Shown here piece by piece: positions 10,944 through 21,764 of a DNA stretch of 64,000 bases. A model generated the notes under the pieces. It did no database searches, was not told the DNA's origin, and worked only from the letters and a program-made list of their open reading frames with translations. The position numbers were made by a program, and so were the translations under genes. Source of the stretch: Chaenocephalus aceratus (lineage: Eukaryota; Chordata; Actinopteri; Perciformes; Channichthyidae); the NCBI GenBank assembly GCA_023974075.1, contig JAMFTG010000059.1:763036-827035 (forward strand), read 5' to 3'. Every line of letters starts with the position of its first letter. Position 1 is the stretch's first letter.

Positions 10944-11712
10944 CAGTGGTTCCCAACCTGGGGGGGCACCAAAGACCGCAGGGGGGGTGCCAGGCCTCAG
11001 ATGATTTGAGGCCAAATATCATATTTAGAATGAATGAATGTTTTTTTTACATAGAATTGTAACGCAATACATGATTGTCACTAAAAGCCTCGTCTCTACA
11101 TTACAATAAAAAAAAAAAAATTGATTAATTAATTTGAATACAAATTCAAGTTAGTATTAAAGGCATAAAAAGACAGAAATGTATAATTCTTTCTATATAA
11201 ATGTTTCTTCTGCCGTAAAGTGTCCAACCGGCTTTTCTGGATAAGCGCATGTTTAAAGGAGTCGTTGTCCATGCCGGTTTCAGTTGGATTATTCGTCAGT
11301 TGCTCCGATCAGATCGGTCTCCTCCATTTAGAGTATTTCGACTTTTGAATCCACATAAACACATCGGCAAAATCCGGCTTACTTTGAGCGTGTGTTTTAA
11401 ACAGTTTGATCCTTTTGTGAATTATTTCCACTTGCGCCGTCCTTTCATTTCTTCATACAGCGGGAATCCAAATTAATTAATCCTGAGTCCAATAACCATC
11501 AAAGTCACTCCAATAGTGCTCCTTAATTACGCTTTCATCCTCCTTTAACAAAGTACTTGTCTGTGACAGTAGTTGTAGCATTTTTGAGACTTTAAAACTG
11601 TAATTACCGCTGTTGCCCCGGCCCCCCCCTTGTGTGGGGGGGGGGGGGCGCAACAGCTTCCAACAGGAGTTATTTGGGGGGGGCTCTTGGGAAAAAAGGT
11701 TGGGAACCCCTG
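10944..11712. mobile_element. hAT MITE with perfect 8-bp TSD
   Basis: Ends CAGTGGTTCCCAACCTGGGG and, inverted, AGGTTGGGAACCCCTG. The octamer CTCTAAAA lies directly outside both ends (10936-10943, 11713-11720). G-rich blocks sit just inside both ends (10961-10988, 11632-11690). No transposase remnant was recognised. Confidence 0.9.
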
Positions 11713-11733
11713 CTCTAAAAGGCCTCTCACAGC

Positions 11734-12557
11734 TAGGCCTGTCACGATAATTAATTTTGTCGGATACATTTTCGCGGAAATTATTGCGATAAACGATAAT
11801 ATTGTCGGCACCGCTGTAAGACCATTTTAGACCACTGACATAATGATAATATATAATAATAATTCAAGTACATCCTTTCAAACAGAACTTTTTTATTGAA
11901 CATCTGACATTGCAAATGAAATGTGAAATAATATTCAAATATATAAAGGTTGGTCGTATTGCTGGCTTTTGTTGCTACATTTTTAAAAACATTTTGCGAC
12001 ACACCCCCAGCTCAAGTCCGTATGTTCGCCTCGTTGATTTGGCTTAAATCCAAAATATTCCCACACCGGAGATGTGCCGTTAGGTTTTTCAACCAATTCC
12101 ATTTAACTTCAAATTCCCATCAGGAAAGTCACACGTTGTCTCCGCTTGTCTCTATATTATTAATTTGGCTACACACGCGGAGTGTCCTGACTTGGCATAG
12201 GCAAGGCAAGTTTATTTATATAGCACTTTTCCGTACGCGACAATTCAAAGTGCTTTCCAAAACAAATTAAAATACTTTTTTAGGAATAAATACATTAAAA
12301 ACACATTATACAATTTTACAACAGACATTACAAAGCAAAGATAATACAATAAAAATAAACACCACAGGTAAACAATACATGTGTGGCTGTGTGTGAGCCC
12401 CGCCCCTCACAGCGTGCCGGGCTAAAATTCTGGTCACATCCTTATGTAATCAAACACGCATGTAAACGGCAATTTATCGAGCTCAGAAAAGTTATCGAGT
12501 CCATTTTTATTTATCGTACGATAAGTCAATGTATCGATTATGGCGACAGGCCTTTTT
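11734..12557. mobile_element. DNA transposon with TAGGCCTGTC ends
   Basis: Inverted ends TAGGCCTGTCACGATAA and, at the right, GGCGACAGGCCT. Subterminal zones are rich in CGATAA/TTATCG. It starts 14 bases after the right target duplication of the previous hAT MITE. A LINE tail is inserted at 12199-12369. hAT-like by appearance, but no target duplication was found. Confidence 0.6.
12199..12369 (-). mobile_element. LINE 3' tail nested in transposon
   Basis: AGGCAAGGCAAGTTTATTTA, TATAGCAC and ATTCAAAGTGCTTT are the reverse complement of the LINE tail at about 48080-48150 and match 60295-60385. The three share a 3' end used by a common fish non-LTR family. Confidence 0.6.
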
Positions 12558-13708
12558 CAAAACCCTCCAGATCAAAGAGATGCTTGACTTGGTAGATGAG
12601 AGGTTAATGACCGTGATGGCATCAACCTAATCTCTCGTGTCAGCACCACTCTCCCTCTGAGTCTTCCTGTAGGAACATCCGACTCCTCCTGTCCGAAGGT
12701 CACGTCTCTTTAAACTACTAAAGCGTGATTAGGGGCAGGTCAAAGTTCTTCAGTTAGATTATGAAGTATTTCAAAACCGAAATGCTCCAGGAAATAACAT
12801 TGTTTTTATGCATAATCCAAGAGTTACTCCACTTTACAACCATGATCTACGACGTGCACTTTGCAGCAAAGCATTGCCCTTTAAAACATGTACAGGGTAA
12901 CCATGACACCCATAGATGCCTGCCTGCTAATCTTATCAACAAAGTGGCATCAATATTGGAAAATAAAGTTTATAATAGATACAGTATGTTGCTGCTCTTG
13001 CCCAGAAACATGCTTTTTTTAACTTATCATGCCTTTCCTGCAAATCATACCCATAAAAGGGCGGTCCAGAGAGGGGAAGCCCACCCACTTATAGATAGAA
13101 CAAACAAATAAAACTTCAACTTCAAACTCCGATTAGAGAATACATGTATTTTGGTTGTACACACCAAGGTTTATACGTTAACATGTGCTGCTGAAAAAGA
13201 GCACATTCTTGCTAAATGATGGGAAGAAAGTACAAGCTCGTAGCTGCTGAAATGTCCAGTATGCAGCTACTTCAAATAAACCAGGTCACATAGTTTGAAC
13301 TCAATGTACACAACAGGCAATGTACAACTACACATCAGTGTGTTATGGCCCCGTGGTGCGTCTTTCTGGGTCGAAAACCTCCCATTGGTCATTAATTAAC
13401 TCGAGGAATGTCAATGCATTTCCGCGTTAAAGGGACAACAGAGACTTGGGGCTGCTTCTTCATGACACTGTTATGGAATTGCTGAGCATAGAGAACTGAA
13501 GTCAAGGACATGGGGACACCTGTAGAGAGGGACAGAAGCCCGATATAGACCTGAGGTGGCGTCCAACACCACGGCTTCATGATGACAACAGACAGGGGGG
13601 GGGTGTGTACCTCAAATATGCAGGAATACACTCTCTAACACACACGACAAGGACAACCTGGCCTGGATACCTTTTGCTTGCTGCGTGCCATTTCTTTCAT
13701 AGATACAG
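12558..13708. other. No gene seen
   Basis: No supported coding region. A short G tract lies at 13592-13602. Confidence 0.5.
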
Positions 13709-13802
13709 AGGTGGCAAAAGTACACACTCTCTTTACTTAAGTAGAAGTACAGATACTTGTGTAAAAGAATACGTTGGTAAAAGTACTGATTCAACTTTTT
13801 AC

Positions 13803-14483
13803 TTAAAGGGGACCTATCATGCAAAATGCACTTTCTGATGTCTTCTCTCCATCACCACGTGTCCCCGGTGTGTCGGGGAACTCACGCAGCGTCAGAAAAT
13901 AAAACCCTCTCTCTTTTCCTCCGTACCCAAATCTCTAAAAACGGGGAACAACGGAGCTGATCCAGATGTACGTCCGATATGACGTAATATCTGAAATGTG
14001 GACCCACGGCCCAATCAGAAACGTTGCTATCAGAAACAATGCCCGACTGTTTTGGACGTAATATGGTCGGTGTTTACATTAGCATCGCTAGCACTCAGAG
14101 CTAACCTGTGCTGGAGAGCATGTGTGTGAAGAAGCAGGAAGTAGAAAGGAACTCACCTTGTGGTATAACCCGGCAAGAGAGAAAGCCTTTGAGCTCCAGA
14201 CTGTTTCAGAGCCTTGATAATCCATGATATGGCGTTTCATCACGGCAGCATTTAGTTTAGACGGTAGCTGCCGGGTCCCGCGTGAGCTCAGACCCCTCCT
14301 TTTTTATTATCTCATTTGTATACCCAAAATCAGCACTTTTGAAACAGGAAGTGAAACAGAGGCATGGCTAGAATGATCTGTTTGGTATTTTGAGCAAAAC
14401 ACTTCATAGACATGTTTTTTATATATTTGTATATATCTGAGAGCTATGCTATTGCCTAGAAATAGCATGATAGGTGACCTTAA
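13803..14483. mobile_element. piggyBac-like MITE, TTAA target
   Basis: Ends AAGGGGACCTATCATGC and, inverted, GCATGATAGGTGACCTT, with TTAA at both borders (13803-13806, 14480-14483). No coding remnant. The TTAA target is the piggyBac signature; the family assignment is inferred from that. The same end sequence closes the 57-bp minisatellite element at 47476-47502. Confidence 0.75.
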
Positions 14484-14842
14484 GTAAAAGTACAGTCTCT
14501 GAAATGTACTCACAGTAAAAAAGTAACTTTCAAACTGGCTGTTTTTTAACCTTACATCATATAATATAATATTTATATAAGTGAAAAGGAGCTTCATTTC
14601 AACTTCAGCCATTCAGCGGAGAACAGCTAAAACAAAGTACCTGTATTTGCAGATTGCAGATGGTTACTTTTAGGGATGGGAAATTTGAAAGAAAATGTGT
14701 ATTCGAATATTCGACCCCCCAAAAAAACGGTTAACCGAAATGTACATATCCTATACAAAAAAAATTGGGTAAAAAAAAAAAAAATGTTTTCAATAATTTT
14801 TGGAATAAATAAATACATGTTCAAATAAGTGTAGAAACCAAG

Positions 14843-15287
14843 GCATGTTTAGAGAGACCCGATCGATCGGTAGAGAGTGAATATCGGCCGATCTCGATCG
14901 GTGACCGATCAATCGGAGCATCCCTACTCCTGTCAAAATGTCTATGTACTTTCCGCCACACACGGTTGCCAAGCAGCGCTTATTGTTGTTTAGGCTGGCC
15001 ATGTGTCGCGAGTGTTGACAGGGGGCGGGGAGCACGCTCATGAACTGTTCGCGCCGGAACCTCGCAACGGCTGCGGAGCTCATTTGCGCCACATTTGGGC
15101 CTAAAATGAGGTTTGAGTCTGCGTGGTCTGCGTGTAGGGAGGGGCAGCAGCCGTATCATTGGCTAGAACCAGCTAGATCTGATGGATTTGGAGATAAACA
15201 CGAGTGAAGTATAACCGGACGCGAGAGAGAGATCAGCATCTGCAGCTCTGCCCGCTGTGAGGAACCGGTTGAGCGGAGCAAACACAC
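14843..15287 (-). mobile_element. Nested hAT fragment of the 17658 family
   Basis: 14843-14926 is the inverse of the left end of the element at 17658 (GATCGATCGGT, ATCGGCCGATCTCGATCGGT, GCATCCCTA). 14947-15287 shares blocks with 31072-31360 (GGTTGCCAAGCA, GCGAGAGAGAGATCAG). This is a rearranged third-level insertion. Confidence 0.6.
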
Positions 15288-15288
15288 C

Positions 15289-15333
<45 letters not shown>

Positions 15334-15341
15334 CGACAGCA

Positions 15342-15379
<38 letters not shown>

Positions 15380-15419
15380 TGCTGTCAAAATTAGCCCTAA
15401 TATATATATATATATATAC
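15288..15419. repeat. TA microsatellites with short inverted repeat
   Basis: Three TA blocks (15290-15329, 15344-15376, 15400-15418). TTTCGACAGCACTAA and TTAGTGCTGTCAAAATT form an inverted pair around the middle block. Confidence 0.9.
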
Positions 15420-15797
15420 ATTGAATTAATCAATTTGATAATATGTAATCAACTTAGGCATCACTGCCAAAAAAAAATAATATATATATTCATAACTCGT
15501 ATTCGAATACATGAATAATTATTCGAATACATGAATAATTTCGAATATTCGATTAATCGTTCCCATCCAGTTACTTTGCCTAAATATAGGCTTCAACAAA
15601 TCAAACAAAATGATTATAGTGCATTCGCCACAAATCATTTGAAACATAATTCACCTCACAAGCATTACAACTAAAGTAACGACCCGGATTGTCAAAGTAT
15701 CAAAGTAAAAAGCCGTCAGAAAAATAACCACTTAAGTAAAGTAAAGATACCTGAAAAATCCACTTAAGTATTTCTACTGCGTTACTTCCCACGCCTG

Positions 15798-16387
15798 CTT
15801 TGATAGCATGTGGAAGATGCAAAACAGCGGCTGCAGGCTTCTTTGTTCCACATCCAATCCACTTGTGAGCCATTAGACGAGCAGCCGTCCACACACACCG
15901 CCAGGTTTAGGGGCTAAATGCCCACTTGAGCTTCAGATGTAAGACCTCCTGTTACGGTAAGAAGCTTTGGATATAATACTTCACCAAATGTCAGATAAAG
16001 AGTGCCGAGGGACAGCTCTCAGACTGATGTAAGCCTGTTGGTAGACAGAGCTCATGCGGTGCTCAACTTCCTTTTATTCTTGCATCATGACCCGGTCTTT
16101 CCCTTGTCATGCACTTTTGAGGAAGTGCTGGAGCGTGGGATGGATATCAAATCGAGTTTTGCTGAAACACTACATGAAAACGGACAGGCTTTGTTTGCCT
16201 TTTCGTCCAAATAAAAGTTTCACAGCAAACTTAAACAACACAAGACTTCTTAAACTCTTCAATATTTCTCAGATTCACAAGGAATTCAGAGGTACACGAG
16301 AAGCTAATTTCCCTGGTCCCCTTTGCGCCGAACACGAAGGAAGAATGTTCAAGGGCTATAACTATGGGGTGTGAAACACATGAGTAC
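15798..16387. other. No gene seen
   Basis: No supported coding region. Confidence 0.5.
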
Positions 16388-16720
16388 TAGGTTGCCAGAA
16401 ACTGACCATGATCAAAATCGATTATTCGGCAGCCCTGGCGAATAATAATCGATTATTCGACTGACCCCTCTGCACGCAGGCTTCCTCCAAGTTTACAGTA
16501 AAACAAACTGGTGGTGTGACCAATGACAATTATTAATACTATTACTATTATTAGCATATATATATTTATATATATTTTGGTTGAAACTAAGCCAGAAAGA
16601 AAGAAAAATACATAAATAATAAAAAAAAAATATATAAATAAAATCGATTTTTAAAAATAATATTCGATTACGGAGACTGTAGCGAATATTCGAATAATCG
16701 AATAATCGCTGGCATCCCTA
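16388..16720 (-). mobile_element. hAT MITE, inverted relative of 541-1170
   Basis: Starts TAGGTTGCCAGAAACTGACC and ends ATCGCTGGCATCCCTA. Both ends match the element at 541 in reverse orientation. The interior lacks the BED frame, leaving about 333 bases of termini. Confidence 0.85.
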
Positions 16721-17582
16721 GTTGCTACTGTTTGTCTGTTTTTGTTTTGTGGGTTTTATTATGTTTTTTGTATCGTCTCACCTGGAAATAAAAAATAAAA
16801 ATATTGAAAGAGAAGCTAATTTCCTAAAAGGATGTATAACATTTGCTTCAAAAAGTGCACACAATCAGAGGACTAAAGCCCTGTGTGGCTCAGTTGGGTT
16901 TGATGTTTGTTTAACCTCTCAAGCTTTCTCTAACTAGTTAGTGGCCGACCAATACGATACAGACTGCTATGCTCCACAACACAGCTCCCCAGAGAGGGCA
17001 AAGTCTGGTCTGTGTTCAACTCTTGCGTGTTTCCTCGGGCTCTGAGTCAGAGCTACGTCACCTTCCTGAACGACCACATCACAACAGTAACTTAGACACA
17101 CAATGTTGACTACCGTTTAGATAGCCACGGCTGTTTGATTTAATCAAACCTTGCCATTGTCTCTGCGGACAGATATGAGGCCAGGGCGGCGATGTGACCT
17201 CACCCTGACACACACAAGCTGCCTGTGTGCGGAGGCTGCACACAAATGCTGGCTGACGACACAAGGCCGCTCGATGAAAGGTCTCCTCAGTGTTTGGTGA
17301 CAGTTATTACCCTCTCCGCTGAAACCGAATACCTGTGGGCCCAGATAGCATTATCTTCCTGCGGGGCTCACGAGAGGGCCGGCCTGTAATCAGGGTCTGC
17401 GCCTTGATCAGCGCTCCTCCCCAGGTCTGATACCTTCCCCCTCCGTTTCCACACAGAAACCACGAGGGGCTTTGTTGACATTTAAAAAAAATATATGGTT
17501 GAACATATCGGGGAATCTGCTTGTTTACTTTTTGCAGAAATCGAATGAAACCTCTGTCTCGTCTGCTGTCTGTTTACGCTGC
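16721..17582. other. No gene seen
   Basis: No supported coding region. Confidence 0.5.
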
Positions 17583-17657
17583 TATGGACAGTCTGGTACT
17601 AGTGTACATTCTCAAAGATATTGAAGCGACTGTTATTTTGTATATATTGATTGTTGC

Positions 17658-18365
17658 TAGGGATGCACCGATCGAGATCGGCCGATACTCACTCTCCACC
17701 GATCGATCGGTGCTCTCTAAACATGCCGATCGCGAGAGCCGATCGCATGACGTAAAATACATGACACTTTTCTCTGTGTGCGGCAAAACAAGCTCGCCAG
17801 AATGGCTTCACCGGTCTGGCAGTATTTTAAGGTGTCCGAAAAAGACAGTAAAATAGCGGAATGCAACGTGAAGCAGAAATCCTGCAGCTCCGCCCGCCGG
17901 ACCGGTGAGCGGAGCGAAACACACACGAGTTAGACCGAACACACTTAGCTATTTTATCTACCTCTGGAACAAGCTACACTAGTTATTATAAATATATGTA
18001 TTCTTCACTGTCGGGTCACTCATTACTAGATCCGTGAGCTGCATGAGATACTGACAGGCTGTCAGGAGAGGGAGGGAGGGGGAGAGAGAGGGAGAGCGGA
18101 AAATAGAGCGCTTCCGCTCGTCTCTCCCGTGTTATTCTCCAAAGTGAATGTAAACTTGAATAATGTACTTCATTTGAATGTAATAATTAAGTTGATTGTT
18201 TGTGGAAGCTCCAGTGAATGAGCATTAACTGAGTTTAAACATCACTTTAAATGGAAGATTTAAAGTGATATTTAAATCTTCCATTTAGGCCCCGCCCACT
18301 CGATCGGTATCGGCCGATACTGATTCCGGCGATCGGCCCCGAAATTGGCGATCGGAGCATCCCTA
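17658..18365 (+). mobile_element. hAT element with near-perfect TSD
   Basis: Ends TAGGGATGCACCGATCG and CGATCGGAGCATCCCTA. The flanks ATTGTTGC (17650-17657) and ATTGTTGT (18366-18373) agree at 7 of 8 bases. Subterminal regions are dense in CGATCG and ATCGGCCGAT. A short BED-finger start is the only coding remnant. Confidence 0.88.
17802..17933 (+). pseudogene. Short BED-finger start, truncated
   Basis: The frame reads MASPVWQYFKVSEKDSKIAE then CNVKQKSC and ends at a stop at 17931-17933. The aromatic W-x-Y-F and the first cysteine of a BED finger are recognisable. The expected C-x2-C spacing and histidines are lost through an internal deletion. It is the N-terminus of a hAT transposase and not expected to be functional. 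Confidence 0.7.
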
Positions 18366-18510
18366 ATTGTTGTGCTTTTATTTAGGTCTTAATGTGTATA
18401 TATATATTTGCATACATGCTTTTATATTTGTTTTGTATTCTGGATTGTGGGAAACGGTATTTCGATCTGTCTGTACACACAAACTGAAAGATTGACAATA
18501 AAGTTGACTT

Positions 18511-19333
18511 TGACTTGACTGTGTACCATGACTTAAATCAGCAGACATATGCTGCGTCTCAAATTGTGTACTTTACATTTGCTTTCTCGAGTGCATCAGC
18601 GTGTCCTTCTGTGAAGTATGGCCGAATAGTCTCAGTACCCGGACGGTGCTCTCATAACCATCGAAAAGCAGGTAAACACAGCCCTTTGCATATAAAGGTT
18701 ATACTGTCGAGTCGTTTTCACTTTTTAACGATCCTACCACTTCACTGGAACCAAAAGAAGCCACCATTAACTTTAGGGTTCGCCGAGTAGTCTGTAAATA
18801 AAATTGCTGACAACAATAAACTGTAATCGCACATGATCGTTAGCCAACAGCCGCAATTGTCATTGACGATGAGGGCGCAGTATTTGTATCCGATTTGTGA
18901 CAACACTACACAATTAAAATCCCCACACTGTATACATTTCAAAGTGCACGACATCCAGTGTACTCAGGGAAGAATCTGAATTGAGACATTGTCGACTTGG
19001 ACTACCCGAAGCACCTTCAAAAGTGACTTCGTTTGTAGAAGTTAGTCGTCCCGAAGATTGCACGATAGCACACATCAATTAAAATGTATGCTAAACGTAG
19101 CTAGCTGCTAGCGGTAGCCTCTTTCTTAACATAAAGACACGTCAAAAAAAGTATATAATTTCCAACTTTTCCGTTAGCAAATAAAAGTGGCTGCTGCTAC
19201 GTTTCAAGCATTGTGACCGTTTACAAAAAAAGACTCAGGCTACTATTTGATGGACGACTGAAACTGTGATAAGGCTAGGGTTAGACTACTTGCACTGAAC
19301 ATTTCAACATGGCCCAGAAAACTGCAGTAGAAA
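18511..19333. other. No gene seen
   Basis: No supported coding region. Confidence 0.5.
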
Positions 19334-19341
19334 CATATAAT

Positions 19342-19995
19342 TAGGGCCGGGACTTTAACGCGTTAATTAAGATTAATTAATTACACAAAAATTAACGTGT
19401 TAAAAAATTTAACGCATTTTAATCGCACTTATTTTTGCACAGCGGAACGTTTCTCACTGGATGAGTTTCAGGCGTACCGATTATACTGGAGCACCAACTA
19501 ACGTTCATGACTTCAGCATGGGACTTCAAACAACAACAAACCACGGTGAACAATAGTCAAACATGAACGAACCAGCTGATGAGACCGCTTTGGTCGGCCC
19601 CGTGGATGGGACGTTTTGTTTTAAGAAACGGACGGATGGAAGCGTCAACAAGAGCCGCAGCTCATCAAGCCTAAAGTATCACCTGAATGCAAAGCATGTA
19701 GCAGCTAGCGTGGACGTTAGCCCGACTCCGAGTGCAAGGAACCACACCCTGACCCAACCCACACTCAACCAGAGGACTGGTTTCAGGGCCAGGATAAGTC
19801 AGTCCACGTCTGAGAGAATAACCACTGAACTGCACTCGACTGCAGACCACCTGGAGTCACATCCATGTGGAAACTGCTTCTCACTGTTCTCAGGTCAAAT
19901 GTGTATATTTGATTAAAAATGCGATTAATTTCGATTAATTAATTACAAAGCCTCTAATTAATTAGATTAATTTTTTTAATCGAGTCCCGGCTCTA
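19342..19995 (+). mobile_element. hAT element with BED remnant, near-perfect TSD
   Basis: Ends TAGGGCCGGGACTTTAACGC and GAGTCCCGGCTCTA. The flanks CATATAAT (19334-19341) and CATATAAC (19996-20003) agree at 7 of 8 bases. Subterminal zones repeat TTAATTAA/AATTAACG. The interior carries a degenerate BED frame. Confidence 0.85.
19563..19916 (+). pseudogene. Degenerate BED-type N-terminus of hAT protein (117 aa)
   Basis: The frame starts MNEPADETALVGPVDGTF and contains SSSSLKYHLNAKHV, the T/S-x2-L-x2-HL-x3-H half of a BED finger. It is followed by QPTLNQRTGF, the linker commonly found after BED fingers in hAT proteins. The first C-x2-C pair is not visible. The last third is out of family, consistent with an internal deletion. 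A non-functional transposon remnant. Confidence 0.65.
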
Positions 19996-20003
19996 CATAT
20001 AAC

Positions 20004-21088
20004 ATAATCAACAGGGCACATTTCTGTTACTTTAATTTAGCTGCTCTTGCACTATTTCTATTTTCTTTGTATTGCACATCTCAAAACATTCCCTTGCACT
20101 ATTGTATCCGTTTTATTTGTTCCATGTCCTCAATATATTCACACTGCACGGTTGGAGGAGCCTGTGACTTCAGTGCTTCAGTGCCATATCCACACTGTAG
20201 CTGCAGTGCTAAAGACAATCCAGCCTTGCATCTTGAATTGCATCAAAGGGTGATGAGTGATATGCAGGTGAGCAATGACGACGTCAACGTATTTAAAGAA
20301 GGTGGAAAATCTCTTAAAATGATGTGTGAAATAAAGTGATGTTGGAAAGAAGACGACATAGGGGGTGGGAAGCAAAGGAAACACACAAGGAGACAAGGAG
20401 ACGTTGGAGCTTTAGAAAAAGGAAAGTGCCATCTCACAGGCTAGAGGTTTAGAGAATCCTTGACGAGGCAAATCAGATTAACACGACCCCCGCTGCAGTA
20501 ACGCATGTGGTTAGATTACAGCGTTTCAATTAACTTAAAAGCATGCACGTCACCAACGCTCCCCATAAAGCTATTTGGGTTGTTATCAACTCACTGCAAG
20601 AAGTCCCGGCCAATGATTCTCCATGTTTGGTCAATCAGAAACTCTAAATCACCCACAAATATGTGTGTGTGTTTACACTGGTAATCTCTCTAGGGTCCTT
20701 CCAGCAGGATAACATTCACTCTCTGTGTATGCAGGACATGTGTTAGAAAATGGTGTGAAACTGAAACCGCTGTTGGGGTTTTTGGGAACTGGACTGCCAG
20801 TAATGTGCACTTCCCCCACCGATTCCCCGTCACACGCATCTCCGCTCACAGAAATCACTCCATTTCCCAAACGGAACAACTATAAAAAAAACGAACTTCG
20901 AACTGGGATTGTTACTTCATTATCTAGATATATGATGAGTAATCAGCCTCTCGGTGCTGATTGTTCAACCAAGATATTGCATCAACGACCATGTTTCTTC
21001 CCTAGTAACAATGTTTCGTAAAGGGGAATCCCACCAATTTAAGACGATGTTCGGAGTATTCATAAATACTAGGAACTAGAAGTCTTGC
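20004..21088. other. No gene seen; weak LINE-like tail
   Basis: 20040-20190 has CTTGCACTATT repeats that resemble LINE 3' UTR sequence. Nothing else is recognisable. Confidence 0.45.
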
Positions 21089-21764
21089 ATTTTAACCTTT
21101 TCAGATATTATTGTTTGGTCTTTTCACTGTTCTGGGGCAGTTTCTCTTTCCTTTTGAAAGTCTCTGAAAGTGTCGGTTGTGTCAGTGCCGTTACCTGAGT
21201 GGCCGCTGTGTACTCGTCGTGTTGTTGTTGTTTGTTTCTCAGGTGGCGTGTTAGATTGGTCGTGTTGAACGTAGCTCTGTTCTTTCCACCACGCGGAACC
21301 TCCGCCTTGCAAACATTGCATCTGGCTGTTACACTGCCTTCGCTTTCAATTTTATAATACTTCCAAACTGCTGACATGTTCTCTGTCCCGACTCCCGAGT
21401 CACCAGCTGAACGTAGCCTCTCGCTAGCTTGCTGCTACTATTAGACACTGCGCCCACTCTGTTGCCAGATTTCAGAGGAATAAGCAACCAGGTCTGAAAA
21501 CAAGCCCAAAGAAAGCAACACATACATGATGTTGTGTAATTTTAAACCAAAACTAAGTCCTCAGGATGACTTTAAGACGTGAACATGGTCATTTTTGTTT
21601 TGAACATTAAATAATAAAAAAAAAAATTATAAAAAAAATAAATAAATCCCGATCCCCGATTTTTTTCACCCGATCCCCGATTTTTTTTAAATCACGTGAT
21701 CGGCTCCGATCCCCGATCACGTAATCGGATCGGGATATCTCTAATTTTGACCTTTTCAGATATT
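21089..21764 (-). mobile_element. hAT element, one end lost, long flanking repeats
   Basis: On the minus strand the element begins TAGAGATATCCCGATCCG (21743 downward), with repeated GATCGGGGATCGG motifs, and encodes a BED finger. The opposite terminus is missing. Instead both sides carry a 21-base direct repeat ATTTTRACCTTTTCAGATAT plus T (21089-21109, 21744-21764) with one mismatch. Confidence 0.75.
21108..21377 (-). pseudogene. BED zinc finger of hAT/ZBED1-like transposase (89 aa)
   Basis: Frame MSAVWKYYKIESEGSVTA, then CNVC at about residues 20-24 and NLTRHLRNK at about 41-49, then QPTLSETFKRKEK. This is a BED finger followed by the linker usual in ZBED1-like hAT proteins. The frame runs into the flanking repeat and stops, so only the DNA-binding part is left. 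The W-x-Y-Y aromatic pair, both cysteines and the HL pair are kept. The role in an intact element would be recognition of the GATCGG-rich ends. Confidence 0.8.

Larger units (their letters stand above)
14671..15569. mobile_element. hAT element with perfect TSD, carrying nested DNA
   Basis: Ends TAGGGATGGGAAATTT and CGTTCCCATCCA. GTTACTTT is duplicated exactly at 14663-14670 and 15570-15577. The subterminal regions are rich in ATTCGAAT. The interior holds pieces of another hAT family (14843-15287) and TA tracts. Confidence 0.85.
13709..15797. mobile_element. Composite: host element split by two later insertions
   Basis: The outer pieces (13709-13802, 14484-14670 and 15577-15797) belong to an element rich in ACTTAAGTA/TACTTAAGT motifs. 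It begins AGAGGTGGCAAAAGTACACA and ends near TACTTCCCACGCCT. The same left end flanks the big minisatellite at 49630. A TTAA-flanked MITE (13803-14483) and a hAT element (14671-15569) interrupt it, each with its own target duplication. Confidence 0.75.
17583..18510 (+). mobile_element. LINE 3' tail split by a hAT insertion
   Basis: The right part ends with ATTGACAATAAAGTTGACTT then TGACTTGAC, a usual 3' terminus of fish LINEs. The left part (17583-17657) and right part (18374-18510) are continuous once the hAT at 17658-18365 and one target copy are taken out. Confidence 0.55.
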
